Source of the DNA: Prauserella isguenensis
GTDB taxonomy: Bacteria > Actinomycetota > Actinomycetes > Mycobacteriales > Pseudonocardiaceae
Assembly (NCBI RefSeq): GCF_014191605.1
Contig: NZ_JACHWU010000004.1
Span: forward strand, 414,859-478,858
Length of the DNA stretch: 64,000 nt
Direction: 5' to 3'
In this document: piece by piece, positions 1 to 9,479 of the stretch
Position numbering within the stretch: the stretch's first letter is position 1
Layout of the letters: every line of letters starts with the position of its first letter
Made by a program: the position numbers and the translations under genes
Notes under the pieces: model-generated
What the model saw: only the letters and a program-made list of their open reading frames with translations
What the model was told of the DNA's origin: nothing
The model's database searches: none

Positions 1-1
1 C

Positions 2-769
2 ATCCCGGGCACCGCCGCGTTCGCCCAGGTCGGCCGGCTCACGACGCTGTCGTGGCAGGTGCTCGTCGCGACCCCGCGGCGGCCGTTCCAGTGGCGCGAG
101 TGGATCCAGCAGTGCTGGTTCTTCGCCAGCGTCACGATCCTGCCGACCGCGCTGGTCGCGATCCCGTTCGGTGCGGTCATCGCGTTGCAGCTGGGATCGC
201 TCACGCAGCAGATCGGCGCGCAGTCGTTCACCGGTGCGGCCAGCGCGCTGGCGATCGTGCAACAGGCCAGTCCGCTGATCACGGCGCTGCTCGTCGCGGG
301 TGCGGGCGGCAGCGCCGTGTGCGCCGACATCGGCGCCCGCAAGATCCGCGAGGAGATCGATGCGATGGAGGTGCTCGGGGTCGACCCGATCCAGCGCCTC
401 ATCGTGCCGCGGGTGCTCGCGGCGATCGTGGTGTCCGTCCTGCTCAACGGCCTGGTCAGCGTCGTCGGCGTGCTCGGCGGTTACTTCTTCAACGTCGTCA
501 TGCAGGGCGGCACCCCGGGCGCGTACTTGGCCAGCTTCAACGCCCTCGCGCAGTTGCCGGACCTGTGGATCAGCGAGATCAAGGCCGTGATCTACGGGTT
601 CTTCGCGGGCGTGGTCGCCGCGTTCCGGGGACTCAACCCGGCCGGTGGGCCGAAGGGTGTCGGTGACGCGGTGAACCAGGCGGTCGTGATCACATTCCTG
701 CTGTTGTTCCTCATCAACGTGGTGCTCACCGCCGTGTACCTGCAGATCGTTCCGCCGAAGGCGTTGTGA
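2..769 (+). CDS. yrbEA: YrbE/MlaE-type Mce permease, first copy (5' truncated)
   Basis: Integral membrane permease subunit of an Mce lipid/sterol ABC importer. The open frame continues to the left edge of the window, so the true start is outside; the visible product begins within the N-terminal cytoplasmic part and runs to a TGA at 767-769. Several hydrophobic segments surround the family hallmark EEIDAMEVLGVDPI, the MlaE cytoplasmic coupling-helix region. The next gene starts 4 bases downstream and encodes the partner permease, the fixed yrbEA-yrbEB-mceA-F order of actinobacteria. By family knowledge it pairs with YrbEB and an MceG ATPase encoded elsewhere. The promoter is outside the window. 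Confidence 0.95.
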   Translation: MPGTAAFAQVGRLTTLSWQVLVATPRRPFQWREWIQQCWFFASVTILPTALVAIPFGAVIALQLGSLTQQIGAQSFTGAASALAIVQQASPLITALLVAGAGGSAVCADIGARKIREEIDAMEVLGVDPIQRLIVPRVLAAIVVSVLLNGLVSVVGVLGGYFFNVVMQGGTPGAYLASFNALAQLPDLWISEIKAVIYGFFAGVVAAFRGLNPAGGPKGVGDAVNQAVVITFLLLFLINVVLTAVYLQIVPPKAL

Positions 770-773
770 CGCC

Positions 774-1673
774 ATGACCGCGACCCAGGACCGAGACGCC
801 GCGTCCGCGCCACGACCGGAGCCGCCGCGACGCGACCCCCGCGCCGACGAACGGGTACTGGAGGCCATCGCGCGGCCGGGCGCCATGTTCGAGGGTCTCG
901 GCGAACAGCTGCTGTTCTACCTCAAGGTGCTGGCCTGGGTGCCGCGCACGGTCCGCCGGTACAGCAAGGAGACGCTGCGGCTGCTCACGGAGGTGTGTTT
1001 CGGCACCGGCGGACTCGCCGTCATCGGCGGCACCCTCGGCGTGATGGTCGGCATGACGCTGTTCACCGGTCTCATCGTCGGCATCCAGGGTTACGCGGCG
1101 CTCGAACAGCTCGGCACCGCGGCGCTGACGGGCTTCATCTCGGCCTACTTCAACACCCGCGAGGTGGCGCCGCTCGCCGCCGGTCTGGCCCTGTCGTCCA
1201 CCGTCGGCTGCGGCTTCACCGCCCAACTCGGCGCAATGCGGATCTCCGAGGAGATCGACGCCATGGAGGTCATGGGCATCCCGAGCCTGCCGTACCTGGT
1301 CACGACCCGGGTCATCGCCGGTGTCCTGGCGGTGATCCCGCTGTACGCGGTGGGGCTGTTGTCGTCCTATCTGGCCTCCCGTCAGGTGACGATCTGGATG
1401 TACGGCCAGTCAGCGGGAACGTACGACCACTACTTCCACCTGTTCCTCCCGCCGGAGGACGTGCTGTGGTCGTTCCTCAAGGTGATCATCTTCAGCACCA
1501 TCGTGATCATGTCGCACTGCTTCTACGGCTACTACGCGCGCGGCGGCCCTGCGGGCGTGGGAGTGGCCGTGGGCCGGGCGGTGCGGACGTCGATCGTGCT
1601 GGTCGCGGTGCTGGACTTCTTCCTCAGCCTCGCGATCTGGGGTGCGACGACGACGGTGAGGTTGTCCGGATGA
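774..1673 (+). CDS. yrbEB: YrbE/MlaE-type Mce permease, second copy
   Basis: Second membrane permease of the Mce importer, 299 residues, near the usual length of 280-300. A charged cytoplasmic N-terminus of about 60 residues precedes the hydrophobic core. The signature EEIDAMEVMGIPSLPYLV lies mid-protein and matches the equivalent motif of the upstream paralogue. The ATG at 774 follows the previous stop by 4 bases, and the stop overlaps the mceA start in an ATGA junction, so the genes are translationally coupled. It is expected to form the inner-membrane channel with YrbEA. Confidence 0.96.
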   Translation: MTATQDRDAASAPRPEPPRRDPRADERVLEAIARPGAMFEGLGEQLLFYLKVLAWVPRTVRRYSKETLRLLTEVCFGTGGLAVIGGTLGVMVGMTLFTGLIVGIQGYAALEQLGTAALTGFISAYFNTREVAPLAAGLALSSTVGCGFTAQLGAMRISEEIDAMEVMGIPSLPYLVTTRVIAGVLAVIPLYAVGLLSSYLASRQVTIWMYGQSAGTYDHYFHLFLPPEDVLWSFLKVIIFSTIVIMSHCFYGYYARGGPAGVGVAVGRAVRTSIVLVAVLDFFLSLAIWGATTTVRLSG

Positions 1674-3094
1674 GTACACGCAGGGCGGTGGTGCGCAGGC
1701 TCGGGCTGCAGGTGCTCGGGCTGGTCTTCCTCGTCGTCGCCGCGCTGTTCATCGCCACGACGATCGCGATCTACAACAAGGCGTTCTCCGACGCTGTCTC
1801 CGTGCGCCTCGAGACCTCCACCGCGGGTAACCAGCTGCGCAAGGGCGCCGACGTCAAGATCCGCGGGATGCGTGTCGGCGAGGTGCGGTCGGTGTCGACC
1901 GACGGTGAGAAGGCGATCCTCGAACTGGCCATCGAGCGCGACCGGATCGGGGCCGTTCCCTCCGGAGTGTCGGCGCGACTGCTGCCGAAGACGTTGTTCG
2001 GCGAACGCTACGTGGCACTCCAGCCGCCCGACCGGTCCGAACGCGACGGTGAGGTCACGCCGTTGGCGGCGGGCGACGTCATCACGCAGGACCGCAGTCG
2101 CTCTGCGGTCGAACTGGAGCAGGTCCTGTCCAATGTGCTCCCGCTGCTCCAGTCGGTGCAGCCGCAGAAGCTGTCCGGCACGCTCTCGTCGGTCTCCGAC
2201 GCGCTCGAGGGGCGCGGCGAGCAGCTGGGGGACACGCTCGTGGGGCTGTCGAAGTACCTCAAGGACTTCAACCCGTCGCTGCCGGACCTCTCGCACGACA
2301 TCACGGCGGCGGCCGACGTGGCCGACATCTACCGCGAGGCGGCTCCCGATTTCCTCGCCGCGATGCGGGATCTGACCACGACGACGCGCACGATCGTCGA
2401 GAAACGCGAGGGACTCGCCGGGGTGTACGAGAGCGTCTCCGGCGCGTCCGGCGACCTGACGCGGTTCCTCGCCGCCAACGAGCGCAACATCATCCGGCTC
2501 ACGACGACGTCCCAGTCGACCCTCGACGTGCTCGCCAAGTACGCGCCGCAGTACCCGTGCATGTTCCGGCAGTTCGCCGAGGCGGTGCCGAACGCCAAGG
2601 CCGCGTTCGGCCACGGCGACGACGAGATGAACCACGTCGTGATCCGGATGCTGGCCGACAACCGCGGCAAGTACAAACCGGGCGTCGACGAACCGCGCTA
2701 CGACGACAAGCGTGGCCCCCGGTGTTATCCGCAGATGGTTCCGCCGGAACGGTTCCCGCAGTACCCGCCGGAAGGGCCGCTCGAGGACGGGTCGACGCAT
2801 CCGGCGCCGTCGAAGAACTCCGGCGGGCTGCCCGGCCCGGTGCTGGGCTACGACGTGCCGTTCCCCGCCGACGGCGACGACAAGGCCGCGCTGCAGGGGA
2901 ACGAGAACCAGGCCTCGGGCGGCGGCGGGACGTCGCAGGGCCGGGTCTCCTCGCCCGCCAACTCGGCGGCCGAGCACCGGCTGATCGGGGTCTTGCAGTC
3001 GCCGCACACCGGGATCGCGCCGGACGAGCTCCCGGGCTGGGGCGGCGTGCTGCTCGGCCCGCTGTACCGCGGCGCGACCGTGGAGCTGCGATGA
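1670..3094 (+). CDS. mceA: Mce family protein MceA
   Basis: Substrate-binding tube subunit of the Mce importer, 474 residues. An N-terminal membrane anchor (about residues 12-35) is followed by the single MlaD/Mce domain, with the typical run KGADVKIRGMRVGEVRSV near residue 65, then a long helical region and a low-complexity C-terminus. The open frame extends far upstream, but the ATG at 1670 overlaps the yrbEB stop (ATGA) and places the transmembrane anchor at the N-terminus, so it is the start chosen. The stop codon lies in a triplicated 17-base unit that separates it from mceB. Confidence 0.94.
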   Translation: MSTRRAVVRRLGLQVLGLVFLVVAALFIATTIAIYNKAFSDAVSVRLETSTAGNQLRKGADVKIRGMRVGEVRSVSTDGEKAILELAIERDRIGAVPSGVSARLLPKTLFGERYVALQPPDRSERDGEVTPLAAGDVITQDRSRSAVELEQVLSNVLPLLQSVQPQKLSGTLSSVSDALEGRGEQLGDTLVGLSKYLKDFNPSLPDLSHDITAAADVADIYREAAPDFLAAMRDLTTTTRTIVEKREGLAGVYESVSGASGDLTRFLAANERNIIRLTTTSQSTLDVLAKYAPQYPCMFRQFAEAVPNAKAAFGHGDDEMNHVVIRMLADNRGKYKPGVDEPRYDDKRGPRCYPQMVPPERFPQYPPEGPLEDGSTHPAPSKNSGGLPGPVLGYDVPFPADGDDKAALQGNENQASGGGGTSQGRVSSPANSAAEHRLIGVLQSPHTGIAPDELPGWGGVLLGPLYRGATVELR

Positions 3095-3130
3095 CGGTGG
3101 AGCTGCGATGACGGTGGAGCCGCGATGAGG
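3080..3130 (+). repeat. Three tandem 17-base units at the mceA/mceB junction
   Basis: The unit GTGGAGCTGCGATGACG occurs at 3080-3096 and 3097-3113, with a third, slightly diverged copy at 3114-3130. Each unit contains an ATGA stop-start overlap. Because 17 is not a multiple of 3, the copies create two six-codon ORFs between mceA and mceB: MTVELR at 3091-3111 and MTVEPR at 3108-3128. The mceA stop overlaps the first, the first overlaps the second, and the second overlaps the mceB ATG at 3125. Whether ribosomes use the chain is unknown. Confidence 0.9.
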
Positions 3131-4159
3131 AGTTTCGTACCCGCCCTGCTGAAGATCTCGGTGTTCGCCGCCGTGACGGTGCTGCTGACCGGCATCCTGG
3201 CCGCGACGATCGCCAACACGAACTTCGCCGACGCGTCGGGCTACACCGCACGGTTCGTCGACGTGTCCGGGCTGTCCGAGGGCGACGACGTCCGGATCGC
3301 AGGCGTGAAGGTCGGCCAGGTGAAGGAGATCGCCCTCGGCGACGGCGACCACGCCGATGTCCGGTTCGACGTCGACGGCGAGCGCAGGCTCCCCGGCCTC
3401 GTGACGGCCACGGTGAAGTACCGCAACCTCATCGGCCAGCGATACCTGGCGCTCGGTACCGACGTTCCCGAGCGCGGCCACCTCGCACCGAACGGCGTGA
3501 TCCCGCCCGAACGAACGAGCCCGGCGCTCAACCTGACCGTGCTGTTCAACGGCTTCCAGCCGCTGTTCCGCGCGCTCGATCCGAAGGAGATCAACCAGCT
3601 CTCGTACGAGATCATCCGCGTGTTCCAGGGGGAGGGCGGCACGGTGCGCAGCCTGCTGTCGCACACCGCGTCGCTGACCTCGACCCTCGCGTCGAAGGAC
3701 CGGATCATCGGGCAGACCATCGACAACCTCAACCGCGTGCTCGGCACCGTCAACTCGCGTACGCCCCAGGTGAAAAGCCTCGTGTCGACGACGCAGCAGC
3801 TGGTGAGCGGGCTGGCGAAACAGCGGAAACCGATCGGCGAGGCCGTGTCCGGACTCGCCGAACTGACCACGGCGACCGGCGGGCTGCTCGAGGACGCGCG
3901 GGAGCCGCTGCGCAAGGACGTGACGGCACTGCGCAAACTCGCCGGTGGCCTCGCCGGCTCGCGTGAGCTGATCGACGAGGTGCTCACGACGCTGCCGGGA
4001 CACCTCAACAAGTTCACGCGCGCGGTCAGTTACGGCAGCTGGTTCAACTACTTCCTGTGTGACCTGAGCGGGACGGTCGGCATCAAGGCCCTCAACGTCG
4101 AGGTGCCGATCCTGCCGCTGCCCGCGACGCAGCAGCCGGAGAGGTGTCAGACAGAGTGA
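3125..4159 (+). CDS. mceB: Mce family protein MceB
   Basis: Second Mce tube subunit, 344 residues, the normal MceB size. One N-terminal transmembrane helix (residues 8-30) precedes the Mce domain with SEGDDVRIAGVKVGQVKEI near residue 55, followed by the helical region. It has no lipobox. The ATG at 3125 is the last in a chain of three ATGA junctions. Its stop overlaps the GTG proposed for mceC. As in other actinobacterial mce operons, six such subunits are thought to form a heterohexameric envelope-spanning conduit. Confidence 0.95.
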   Translation: MRSFVPALLKISVFAAVTVLLTGILAATIANTNFADASGYTARFVDVSGLSEGDDVRIAGVKVGQVKEIALGDGDHADVRFDVDGERRLPGLVTATVKYRNLIGQRYLALGTDVPERGHLAPNGVIPPERTSPALNLTVLFNGFQPLFRALDPKEINQLSYEIIRVFQGEGGTVRSLLSHTASLTSTLASKDRIIGQTIDNLNRVLGTVNSRTPQVKSLVSTTQQLVSGLAKQRKPIGEAVSGLAELTTATGGLLEDAREPLRKDVTALRKLAGGLAGSRELIDEVLTTLPGHLNKFTRAVSYGSWFNYFLCDLSGTVGIKALNVEVPILPLPATQQPERCQTE

Positions 4160-5202
4160 AACCGCTGAAGGAACGCAACCAGGCCGCGGTGGGACTCGTG
4201 GCACTCGTGCTGGTGTCGCTCGCGATCGTCACGGCCTACCGGGCCGACGAGATCCCGCTCCTCAACGATCGGACGAGTTACGCCGCGCACTTCGCCGAGT
4301 CGGCGGGACTGGCCGAGGGCAACGACGTGCAGCTGGCGGGCGTGAAGGTCGGAGAGGTCGACGAGGTCGTGCTCGACGGCACGCACGTGCGCGCGACGTT
4401 CTCGCTCGACGGGGTCGACACCTCCAGGATCGGCGACCGGACGAGGGCGTCGATCGAGATCAAGACGTTGCTGGGGGAGAAGTACCTCGCGCTCCGCCCC
4501 GAGGGCGAGTCCGCGCAGGACCCGGCCGAGCCGATCCCGGTGGACCGCACGGACACGCCGTTCGAACTGCAGGACGCGTTCGACCGGCTGTCCGGCACGG
4601 TCGAGGACATCGACACCGACCGGCTCGCGAAGAGTTTCGACGTGGTGGCGGACACCTTCGCCGACACGCCGAAACCGATGACCGAGGCGTTGCAGGGACT
4701 CTCGGCGCTGTCGGAGACCGTGTCGTCGCGGGATGCGCAGCTCGGCAAGCTGCTGTCGAACACCAACAAGATCACCGGCACGCTGCGCAGCAGGAACCAG
4801 CAGCTGCGCAAGGTGATCGGCGACGGCAACTCGCTGCTGACCGAACTGCAGAACCGGCGGCAGGACATCAACCAGCTGCTGGTCGGGACCCGGCAGGTCT
4901 CGCGGCAGCTGTCCGGGGTCGTCGACGACAACCGCGAGCAGCTCCGGCCCGCGCTGCAGGAGCTGAGCAAGGTCACGACCGTGCTGCAACGGAACCAGAA
5001 CAACCTGGACCGGAGCCTGGAACTGCTCGCGCCGTTCACCCGGCTCGGCACCAACGTGACCGGCAACGGCCGGTGGTTCGAAGGGTACATCTGCGGGATG
5101 CTGCCGCCCACGATCAACACCGGCACCGGCTACGAATACAACTCGGAGGGCTGCATCGGCGACATGGCCGCACCGGACCAGGGCGTCGGAGGTGGCCGAT
5201 GA
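4156..5202 (+). CDS. mceC: Mce family protein MceC
   Basis: Third Mce tube subunit, 348 residues from the GTG at 4156. That codon overlaps the mceB stop (GTGA) and has a GGAGAGG at 4138-4144 in position to act as ribosome binding site. An in-frame GTG at 4144 would add four residues but leaves no room for that site. An N-terminal anchor (about residues 9-27) precedes the Mce domain (AEGNDVQLAGVKVGEVDEV) and a long alpha-helical stretch. The stop overlaps the mceD ATG. Confidence 0.94.
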   Translation: MKPLKERNQAAVGLVALVLVSLAIVTAYRADEIPLLNDRTSYAAHFAESAGLAEGNDVQLAGVKVGEVDEVVLDGTHVRATFSLDGVDTSRIGDRTRASIEIKTLLGEKYLALRPEGESAQDPAEPIPVDRTDTPFELQDAFDRLSGTVEDIDTDRLAKSFDVVADTFADTPKPMTEALQGLSALSETVSSRDAQLGKLLSNTNKITGTLRSRNQQLRKVIGDGNSLLTELQNRRQDINQLLVGTRQVSRQLSGVVDDNREQLRPALQELSKVTTVLQRNQNNLDRSLELLAPFTRLGTNVTGNGRWFEGYICGMLPPTINTGTGYEYNSEGCIGDMAAPDQGVGGGR

Positions 5203-6380
5203 CGATGGACACACGCGCGGGCAGGAGCGTCTACCGCTGGCTGGCGACGGCCTGCGTCGCCGCACTGCTGCTGACCGGCGGCGTCTGGTGGCTGCTCCGC
5301 GAGGAGGCGGGCACCCGGCTGACGGCTCACTTCGACCGTGCGGTCGGGCTGTACGCCGGTTCGACGGTGCGGGTGCTCGGCATCGAGGTCGGCGAGATCA
5401 CGAGGGTGCAGCCGCAGGGCGAGCGGGTCGTGGTGTCCATGCGGGTCGACAGCGGGGTGCAGGTACCGCGGGGTGCCGACGCGGTCGTCGTCGCGCCCAG
5501 CCTGGTCAGCGATCGCTACGTGCAGCTGACCCCGGTGTACGACGGCGGCCCGATCATGACGTCCGGCACCGTCATCCCGCGCGAGCGCACCGCGACGCCG
5601 ATGGAGATCGACGACCTGTACGCGAGTCTGGACGAGCTGTCGACCGCGCTGGGGCCCGACGGGGCCAACTCCGACGGGGCACTGTCGCGGGTGCTCGACA
5701 CGACCGCCGCCAACCTCGAGGGCAACGGCCGGAACCTGAACACCACGGTCACGAAACTGTCCGAACTGGCCACGACGCTCGATGATTCTTCCGAGGACCT
5801 GTTCGGCACGGTGCGGAACCTGCAGAAGTTCACCGAACTGCTCGCCACCAGCGATGCGCAGCTGAACCGGTTCTACGAGCGGCTGGCCGAGGTGAGCGGG
5901 TTCCTCTCCGAGGACTCCGACGACGTCGGCAGGGCGCTGTCGTCGCTGGGCGGGGCACTGGGCAAGGTGAAGGGTTTCGTCGGGGAGAACCGCAAGGCAC
6001 TCTCGGACAACATCGGCAAGCTCGAAGGCGTCACCCAGGTGCTGGTCGACCAGCGCGCCGCGGTCGCCGAGATCGCCGACGTCGCGCCGCTCGGCCTGTC
6101 GAACTTCATCAACTCTTACGACGCCGCGTCCGGGTCGATCGCGATCCGCTACAACTTCAACGAGGTCACCAATCCGCTGATGACGACGGCGTGCAAGTTG
6201 ACGAAGTCGTTGGCCGACCACCAGCTGCCCGGCTCGCTCGACAAGCTGTGCGAGATCCTCGGCCCGGTCGTGGACGGGAAGGCCAACCTGCCGTCGGTCT
6301 CCCAGCTGCTGGCCTCGATCCAGAGCGGGGAACTGCCACCGCTGCCGTTGCCGTCGATCATCGCACCGGGAGGCCGGTGA
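5199..6380 (+). CDS. mceD: Mce family protein MceD
   Basis: Fourth Mce subunit, 393 residues. The N-terminal membrane helix (about residues 12-32) is followed by the Mce domain containing LYAGSTVRVLGIEVGEITRV, and the C-terminus ends in a proline/leucine-rich segment. The ATG at 5199 overlaps the mceC stop; ATG 5205 is an alternative. The larger open frame that starts inside mceC is not used because it lacks the anchor at its N-terminus. The stop touches the mceE start at 6380. Confidence 0.94.
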   Translation: MTMDTRAGRSVYRWLATACVAALLLTGGVWWLLREEAGTRLTAHFDRAVGLYAGSTVRVLGIEVGEITRVQPQGERVVVSMRVDSGVQVPRGADAVVVAPSLVSDRYVQLTPVYDGGPIMTSGTVIPRERTATPMEIDDLYASLDELSTALGPDGANSDGALSRVLDTTAANLEGNGRNLNTTVTKLSELATTLDDSSEDLFGTVRNLQKFTELLATSDAQLNRFYERLAEVSGFLSEDSDDVGRALSSLGGALGKVKGFVGENRKALSDNIGKLEGVTQVLVDQRAAVAEIADVAPLGLSNFINSYDAASGSIAIRYNFNEVTNPLMTTACKLTKSLADHQLPGSLDKLCEILGPVVDGKANLPSVSQLLASIQSGELPPLPLPSIIAPGGR

Positions 6381-7642
6381 TGACGACGACGGCGAGGGTG
6401 AGGGAGCGGACGCCGGCCCGTGGGCGCCCCGGCCGGCTGCGCCGGGCCGTGCACGTGACGCTGGTGTCCCTGCTGTTGCTGGTGGCGGGGTGCGGCGACG
6501 GCGGGTTCTCGGGTCTGTACAACGCGCCGCTGCCCGGCGGGGCCGACCTCGGCGACCGGCCGTATCGCGTCACGGTGCGGTTCCAGGACGTGCTGGACCT
6601 CGTACCACAGGCGGCGGTGAAGGTCAGCGACGTCGCGGTCGGGCGGGTGGAACGGGTGCGTCTCGCCGACGACGGCAAGACCGCGCTCGCCGACCTCGCC
6701 GTGAACGGTGACATCGCGCTGCCCGCGAACGCGGAGGCGGAGCTGCGCCAGTCGAGCCTGATGGGGGAGAAGTTCGTCGAGCTGCGGCCGCCCGGCGACG
6801 GGGGAGGCCGCGGGTCGCTCGGCGACGGCGACGTGATCCCGCTCGACCGGACGAACCGCAACCCCCAGGTCGAGGAGGTGCTCGGTGCGCTGTCGTTGCT
6901 GCTCAACGGGGGCGGCGTGGAGCAGCTCCGCGACATCGTCGGCGAGCTCAACAATGCCTTGGCGGGCAACGAACCGGAACTCAAGGCACTGCTCACGCGC
7001 GTGGACGAACTGGCGACCACATTGGACAGCCAGCGCGGCGAGATCGTGCGGGCGATCGAGGGCGTGCACCGGTTGTCCGGCACGCTGTCGAAGCAGCGGG
7101 GGCAGCTGGCGACGGCGCTCGATCACCTGGAACCCGGGTTGAAGGTCGTCTCCGGTCAGCGCGAGCAGCTGGTGGGAATGCTGACCTCGCTGCGGAAACT
7201 GTCGAGCACCGGCACGCGGGTGGTCAACGCCAGCAAGCAGAGCCTCGTCGCGAACCTGGAGGCGCTGACACCGACGCTGGAGAAGCTCGCCGAGACCGGT
7301 GCCGACCTGCCGAAGGCGATGCAGCTGCTGCCCAGCTATCCGATCCCGGTGTTCGGGGAGTCGATCGTGCACGGTGACTACGCGAACGTGAGCGTACGGC
7401 TGGACCTGCAGCTCGACGCGATCCTGGAGAACGTCCTCAACGCGCGCAGGCCGCCGGTGCAGCTGCCGCACGACGACGGTACGGGCGCCGAGGGTGCGAT
7501 CCCGTTCAACGACGGGAACGCCCCGCCACCGTTGCCGCTGCCGGACGCCTCGCGACCGCTGACCGCGCCGCAGGGAAGCGGCGAGCAGAGTGGTGACGGC
7601 GGTGTCGGCGGCCTGGTCGGCGGACTCCTGGGAGGTGGCTGA
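6380..7642 (+). CDS. mceE: Mce family lipoprotein MceE
   Basis: Lipid-anchored Mce subunit (LprK-type), 420 residues. The N-terminus has a basic stretch, a hydrophobic helix and the lipobox LLVAGC, so the mature protein should begin at a diacylated cysteine near residue 37. This is the diagnostic feature of the MceE position. The Mce domain follows (about residues 55-135), then coiled-coil-like helices and a Pro/Gly-rich tail. The ATG at 6380 shares a base with the mceD stop; a GTG at 6377 is possible. The stop overlaps the mceF ATG. Confidence 0.95.
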   Translation: MTTTARVRERTPARGRPGRLRRAVHVTLVSLLLLVAGCGDGGFSGLYNAPLPGGADLGDRPYRVTVRFQDVLDLVPQAAVKVSDVAVGRVERVRLADDGKTALADLAVNGDIALPANAEAELRQSSLMGEKFVELRPPGDGGGRGSLGDGDVIPLDRTNRNPQVEEVLGALSLLLNGGGVEQLRDIVGELNNALAGNEPELKALLTRVDELATTLDSQRGEIVRAIEGVHRLSGTLSKQRGQLATALDHLEPGLKVVSGQREQLVGMLTSLRKLSSTGTRVVNASKQSLVANLEALTPTLEKLAETGADLPKAMQLLPSYPIPVFGESIVHGDYANVSVRLDLQLDAILENVLNARRPPVQLPHDDGTGAEGAIPFNDGNAPPPLPLPDASRPLTAPQGSGEQSGDGGVGGLVGGLLGGG

Positions 7643-8970
7643 TGCGGCTGGAACGCAAGAACCGGGTGCAGCTGGTCGTGTTCGGCCTCATCTCGCTGCT
7701 GGCGGTCGGCTACGCGGGCGGCACGTACGCCGGACTGGACCGGTTGTTCGGCAACCGCGGGTACATCGTCCACGTGCAGCTCGGCGAGTCGGGCGGGATC
7801 TTCGAGAACGCCGAGGTCGCCTACCGCGGGGTGACGGTCGGCCGGGTGGCGGCGCTCCGTCTCGAAGGCGACGGCGTGACCGTCGACCTGGACATCGAGG
7901 ACGGCTCCCCGGACATCCCCGCCGACTCCGAGGCCGTCGTCGCCAACCGGTCGGCGGTCGGTGAGCAATATGTCGACTTGCGGCCCCGTTCCGGGGACGG
8001 GCCGTATCTCGAGCACGGTTCGACCATCGACAGCGAACGGACCGGAACCCCGGTCCCACCCGGTCAGCTGTTGCGGAACCTGAACCGGCTCGTGTCCAGT
8101 GTGGATCCCGAGTCGCTGCGGACGGTCGTCGACGAACTCGACACCGCGTTCACCGGGGTGGGTCCGGACCTGGGCCGGCTGCTGGACTCGGCGGGGTCAC
8201 TGACGGCAGGGGCTCGCGAGCACCTGCCGCAGACGGCGACACTGCTGCGGCAGAGCCGGACGGTCCTCGACACCCAGCGACGGAACTCTACGCAGCTGCG
8301 CTCGATCGCGGGCGGATTCCGCGACATCGCGGCGCAGTTGAAGAAGTCCGACTCCGACCTGCGGACCGTCATCGACCGCGCCCCGGCCGCGAGCCGGGAG
8401 ATCTCGGCACTGCTCGACGAGTCGGGGTCGAGCCTGTCGGTACTCATCGGGAACCTGCTGACGACGTCGCAGGTGCTCGAACCGCGGACCGACGCGCTCG
8501 AACACATGATGGTGGCGCTGCCGATGGTGTCCGGCTTCTCGCGGTCGGTCGTGTCGAACGGCGAAGGACATCTCGGCTTCGTGCCCACCTTCTTCGACCC
8601 GCACAGCTGCACCAAGGGGTACGAGGACACGGAGCGGCGTCCCGCGAACGACACGCGGAACACCCCGCCGAACACCGACGCCTACTGCGCCGAACCGCCC
8701 GGCAGTCCCAGCAACGTCCGCGGTGCGCAGAACGCGCCGGTGGCGGGCGACCCGGTGCAGGTCCCGGGCGGTGAGCAGGACCCGGCCGGTGGCGCAGGCG
8801 AGGGCCCGGACCGCGGAGCGGCGCGCGGTGAAGGACGCGAGAACGGCGAGGGCGGACTGCCGGGGCTGCTCGACTTCTCGGCGGGGGCCGGGGAGTCGGG
8901 GCGCGGCGCGAACGCGGAGGCCGGGTCGTCCGGCGGCGGGCTGGGCGGCCTGCTGGGGGTGTCGGAATGA
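7642..8970 (+). CDS. mceF: Mce family protein MceF
   Basis: Last Mce tube subunit, 442 residues. A short basic N-terminus and one transmembrane helix (about residues 8-28) precede the Mce domain with IFENAEVAYRGVTVGRVAAL, the helical region, and a Gly/Glu/Ala-rich disordered tail of about 90 residues with GGLPGLLDF- and GGLGGLLG-like ends. Such tails are common in MceF. The ATG overlaps the mceE stop and the TGA overlaps the next ATG, so all six mce genes are chained. Confidence 0.95.
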   Translation: MRLERKNRVQLVVFGLISLLAVGYAGGTYAGLDRLFGNRGYIVHVQLGESGGIFENAEVAYRGVTVGRVAALRLEGDGVTVDLDIEDGSPDIPADSEAVVANRSAVGEQYVDLRPRSGDGPYLEHGSTIDSERTGTPVPPGQLLRNLNRLVSSVDPESLRTVVDELDTAFTGVGPDLGRLLDSAGSLTAGAREHLPQTATLLRQSRTVLDTQRRNSTQLRSIAGGFRDIAAQLKKSDSDLRTVIDRAPAASREISALLDESGSSLSVLIGNLLTTSQVLEPRTDALEHMMVALPMVSGFSRSVVSNGEGHLGFVPTFFDPHSCTKGYEDTERRPANDTRNTPPNTDAYCAEPPGSPSNVRGAQNAPVAGDPVQVPGGEQDPAGGAGEGPDRGAARGEGRENGEGGLPGLLDFSAGAGESGRGANAEAGSSGGGLGGLLGVSE

Positions 8971-9479
8971 GGCCGGTTCCGCTGCTCCGGGGCGTGGTCC
9001 GGGACCGCGCGGTGGCCGTGCTGCTGGCCGTCGCCGTGATCGGGGCCTTGGCGTGCGCCGGCCTGGGCTGGCGCTGGTGGGCCGTGGCCCACAGTGAACC
9101 GGCGACCACCGCGGCGGCCCGGGACGCCGCCGTGGCCGAGGGAACCCGTGCGCTCGACGTGCTCCACACGATCGACCACCGCACCGCCGCTGCGGATCTC
9201 GACGCGTGGGCCCGCGCCACATCGGGACCGCTGCACGGCAGGCTGACCGGCGACCGGAAACGGCACATCGAGCGCGCGCGTGCCGGCGAGACCGTCGCCA
9301 GCGCCACGGTGACCCGGGCTGCACTGTCCGAACTGGACGTCGCCGAGGGGACGGCGCGGATGCTCGCCGTCGTGGACACCGATGTCGGCGACGAGCGGCG
9401 GCGCAGCACGCTGATCGCGTCGCTGACGCGGAAGGACGGCCGGTGGACCGTGTCGAACGTGCAGGCGGTGGGATCGTGA
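8967..9479 (+). CDS. Mce-associated membrane protein 1
   Basis: 170-residue single-pass protein of the Mce-associated membrane (Mas) family that regularly follows mceF. The transmembrane helix is at about residues 15-36. The outside part has the small NTF2/SnoaL-like region typical of Mas proteins, with the ending RKDGRWTVSNVQAVGS that recurs in the family. The ATG overlaps the mceF stop and the stop overlaps the next gene's GTG. By family knowledge, Mas proteins stabilise or support Mce complexes; the role here is inferred from position. Confidence 0.88.
   Translation: MRPVPLLRGVVRDRAVAVLLAVAVIGALACAGLGWRWWAVAHSEPATTAAARDAAVAEGTRALDVLHTIDHRTAAADLDAWARATSGPLHGRLTGDRKRHIERARAGETVASATVTRAALSELDVAEGTARMLAVVDTDVGDERRRSTLIASLTRKDGRWTVSNVQAVGS

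Noticed and set aside
1532..4204. 890-codon open frame on the minus strand across the mce genes
   Set aside because: Antisense shadow of high-GC coding sequence. The plus-strand frames carry the conserved Mce domains and coupled starts, while the minus product is low-complexity Arg/Val/His sequence.
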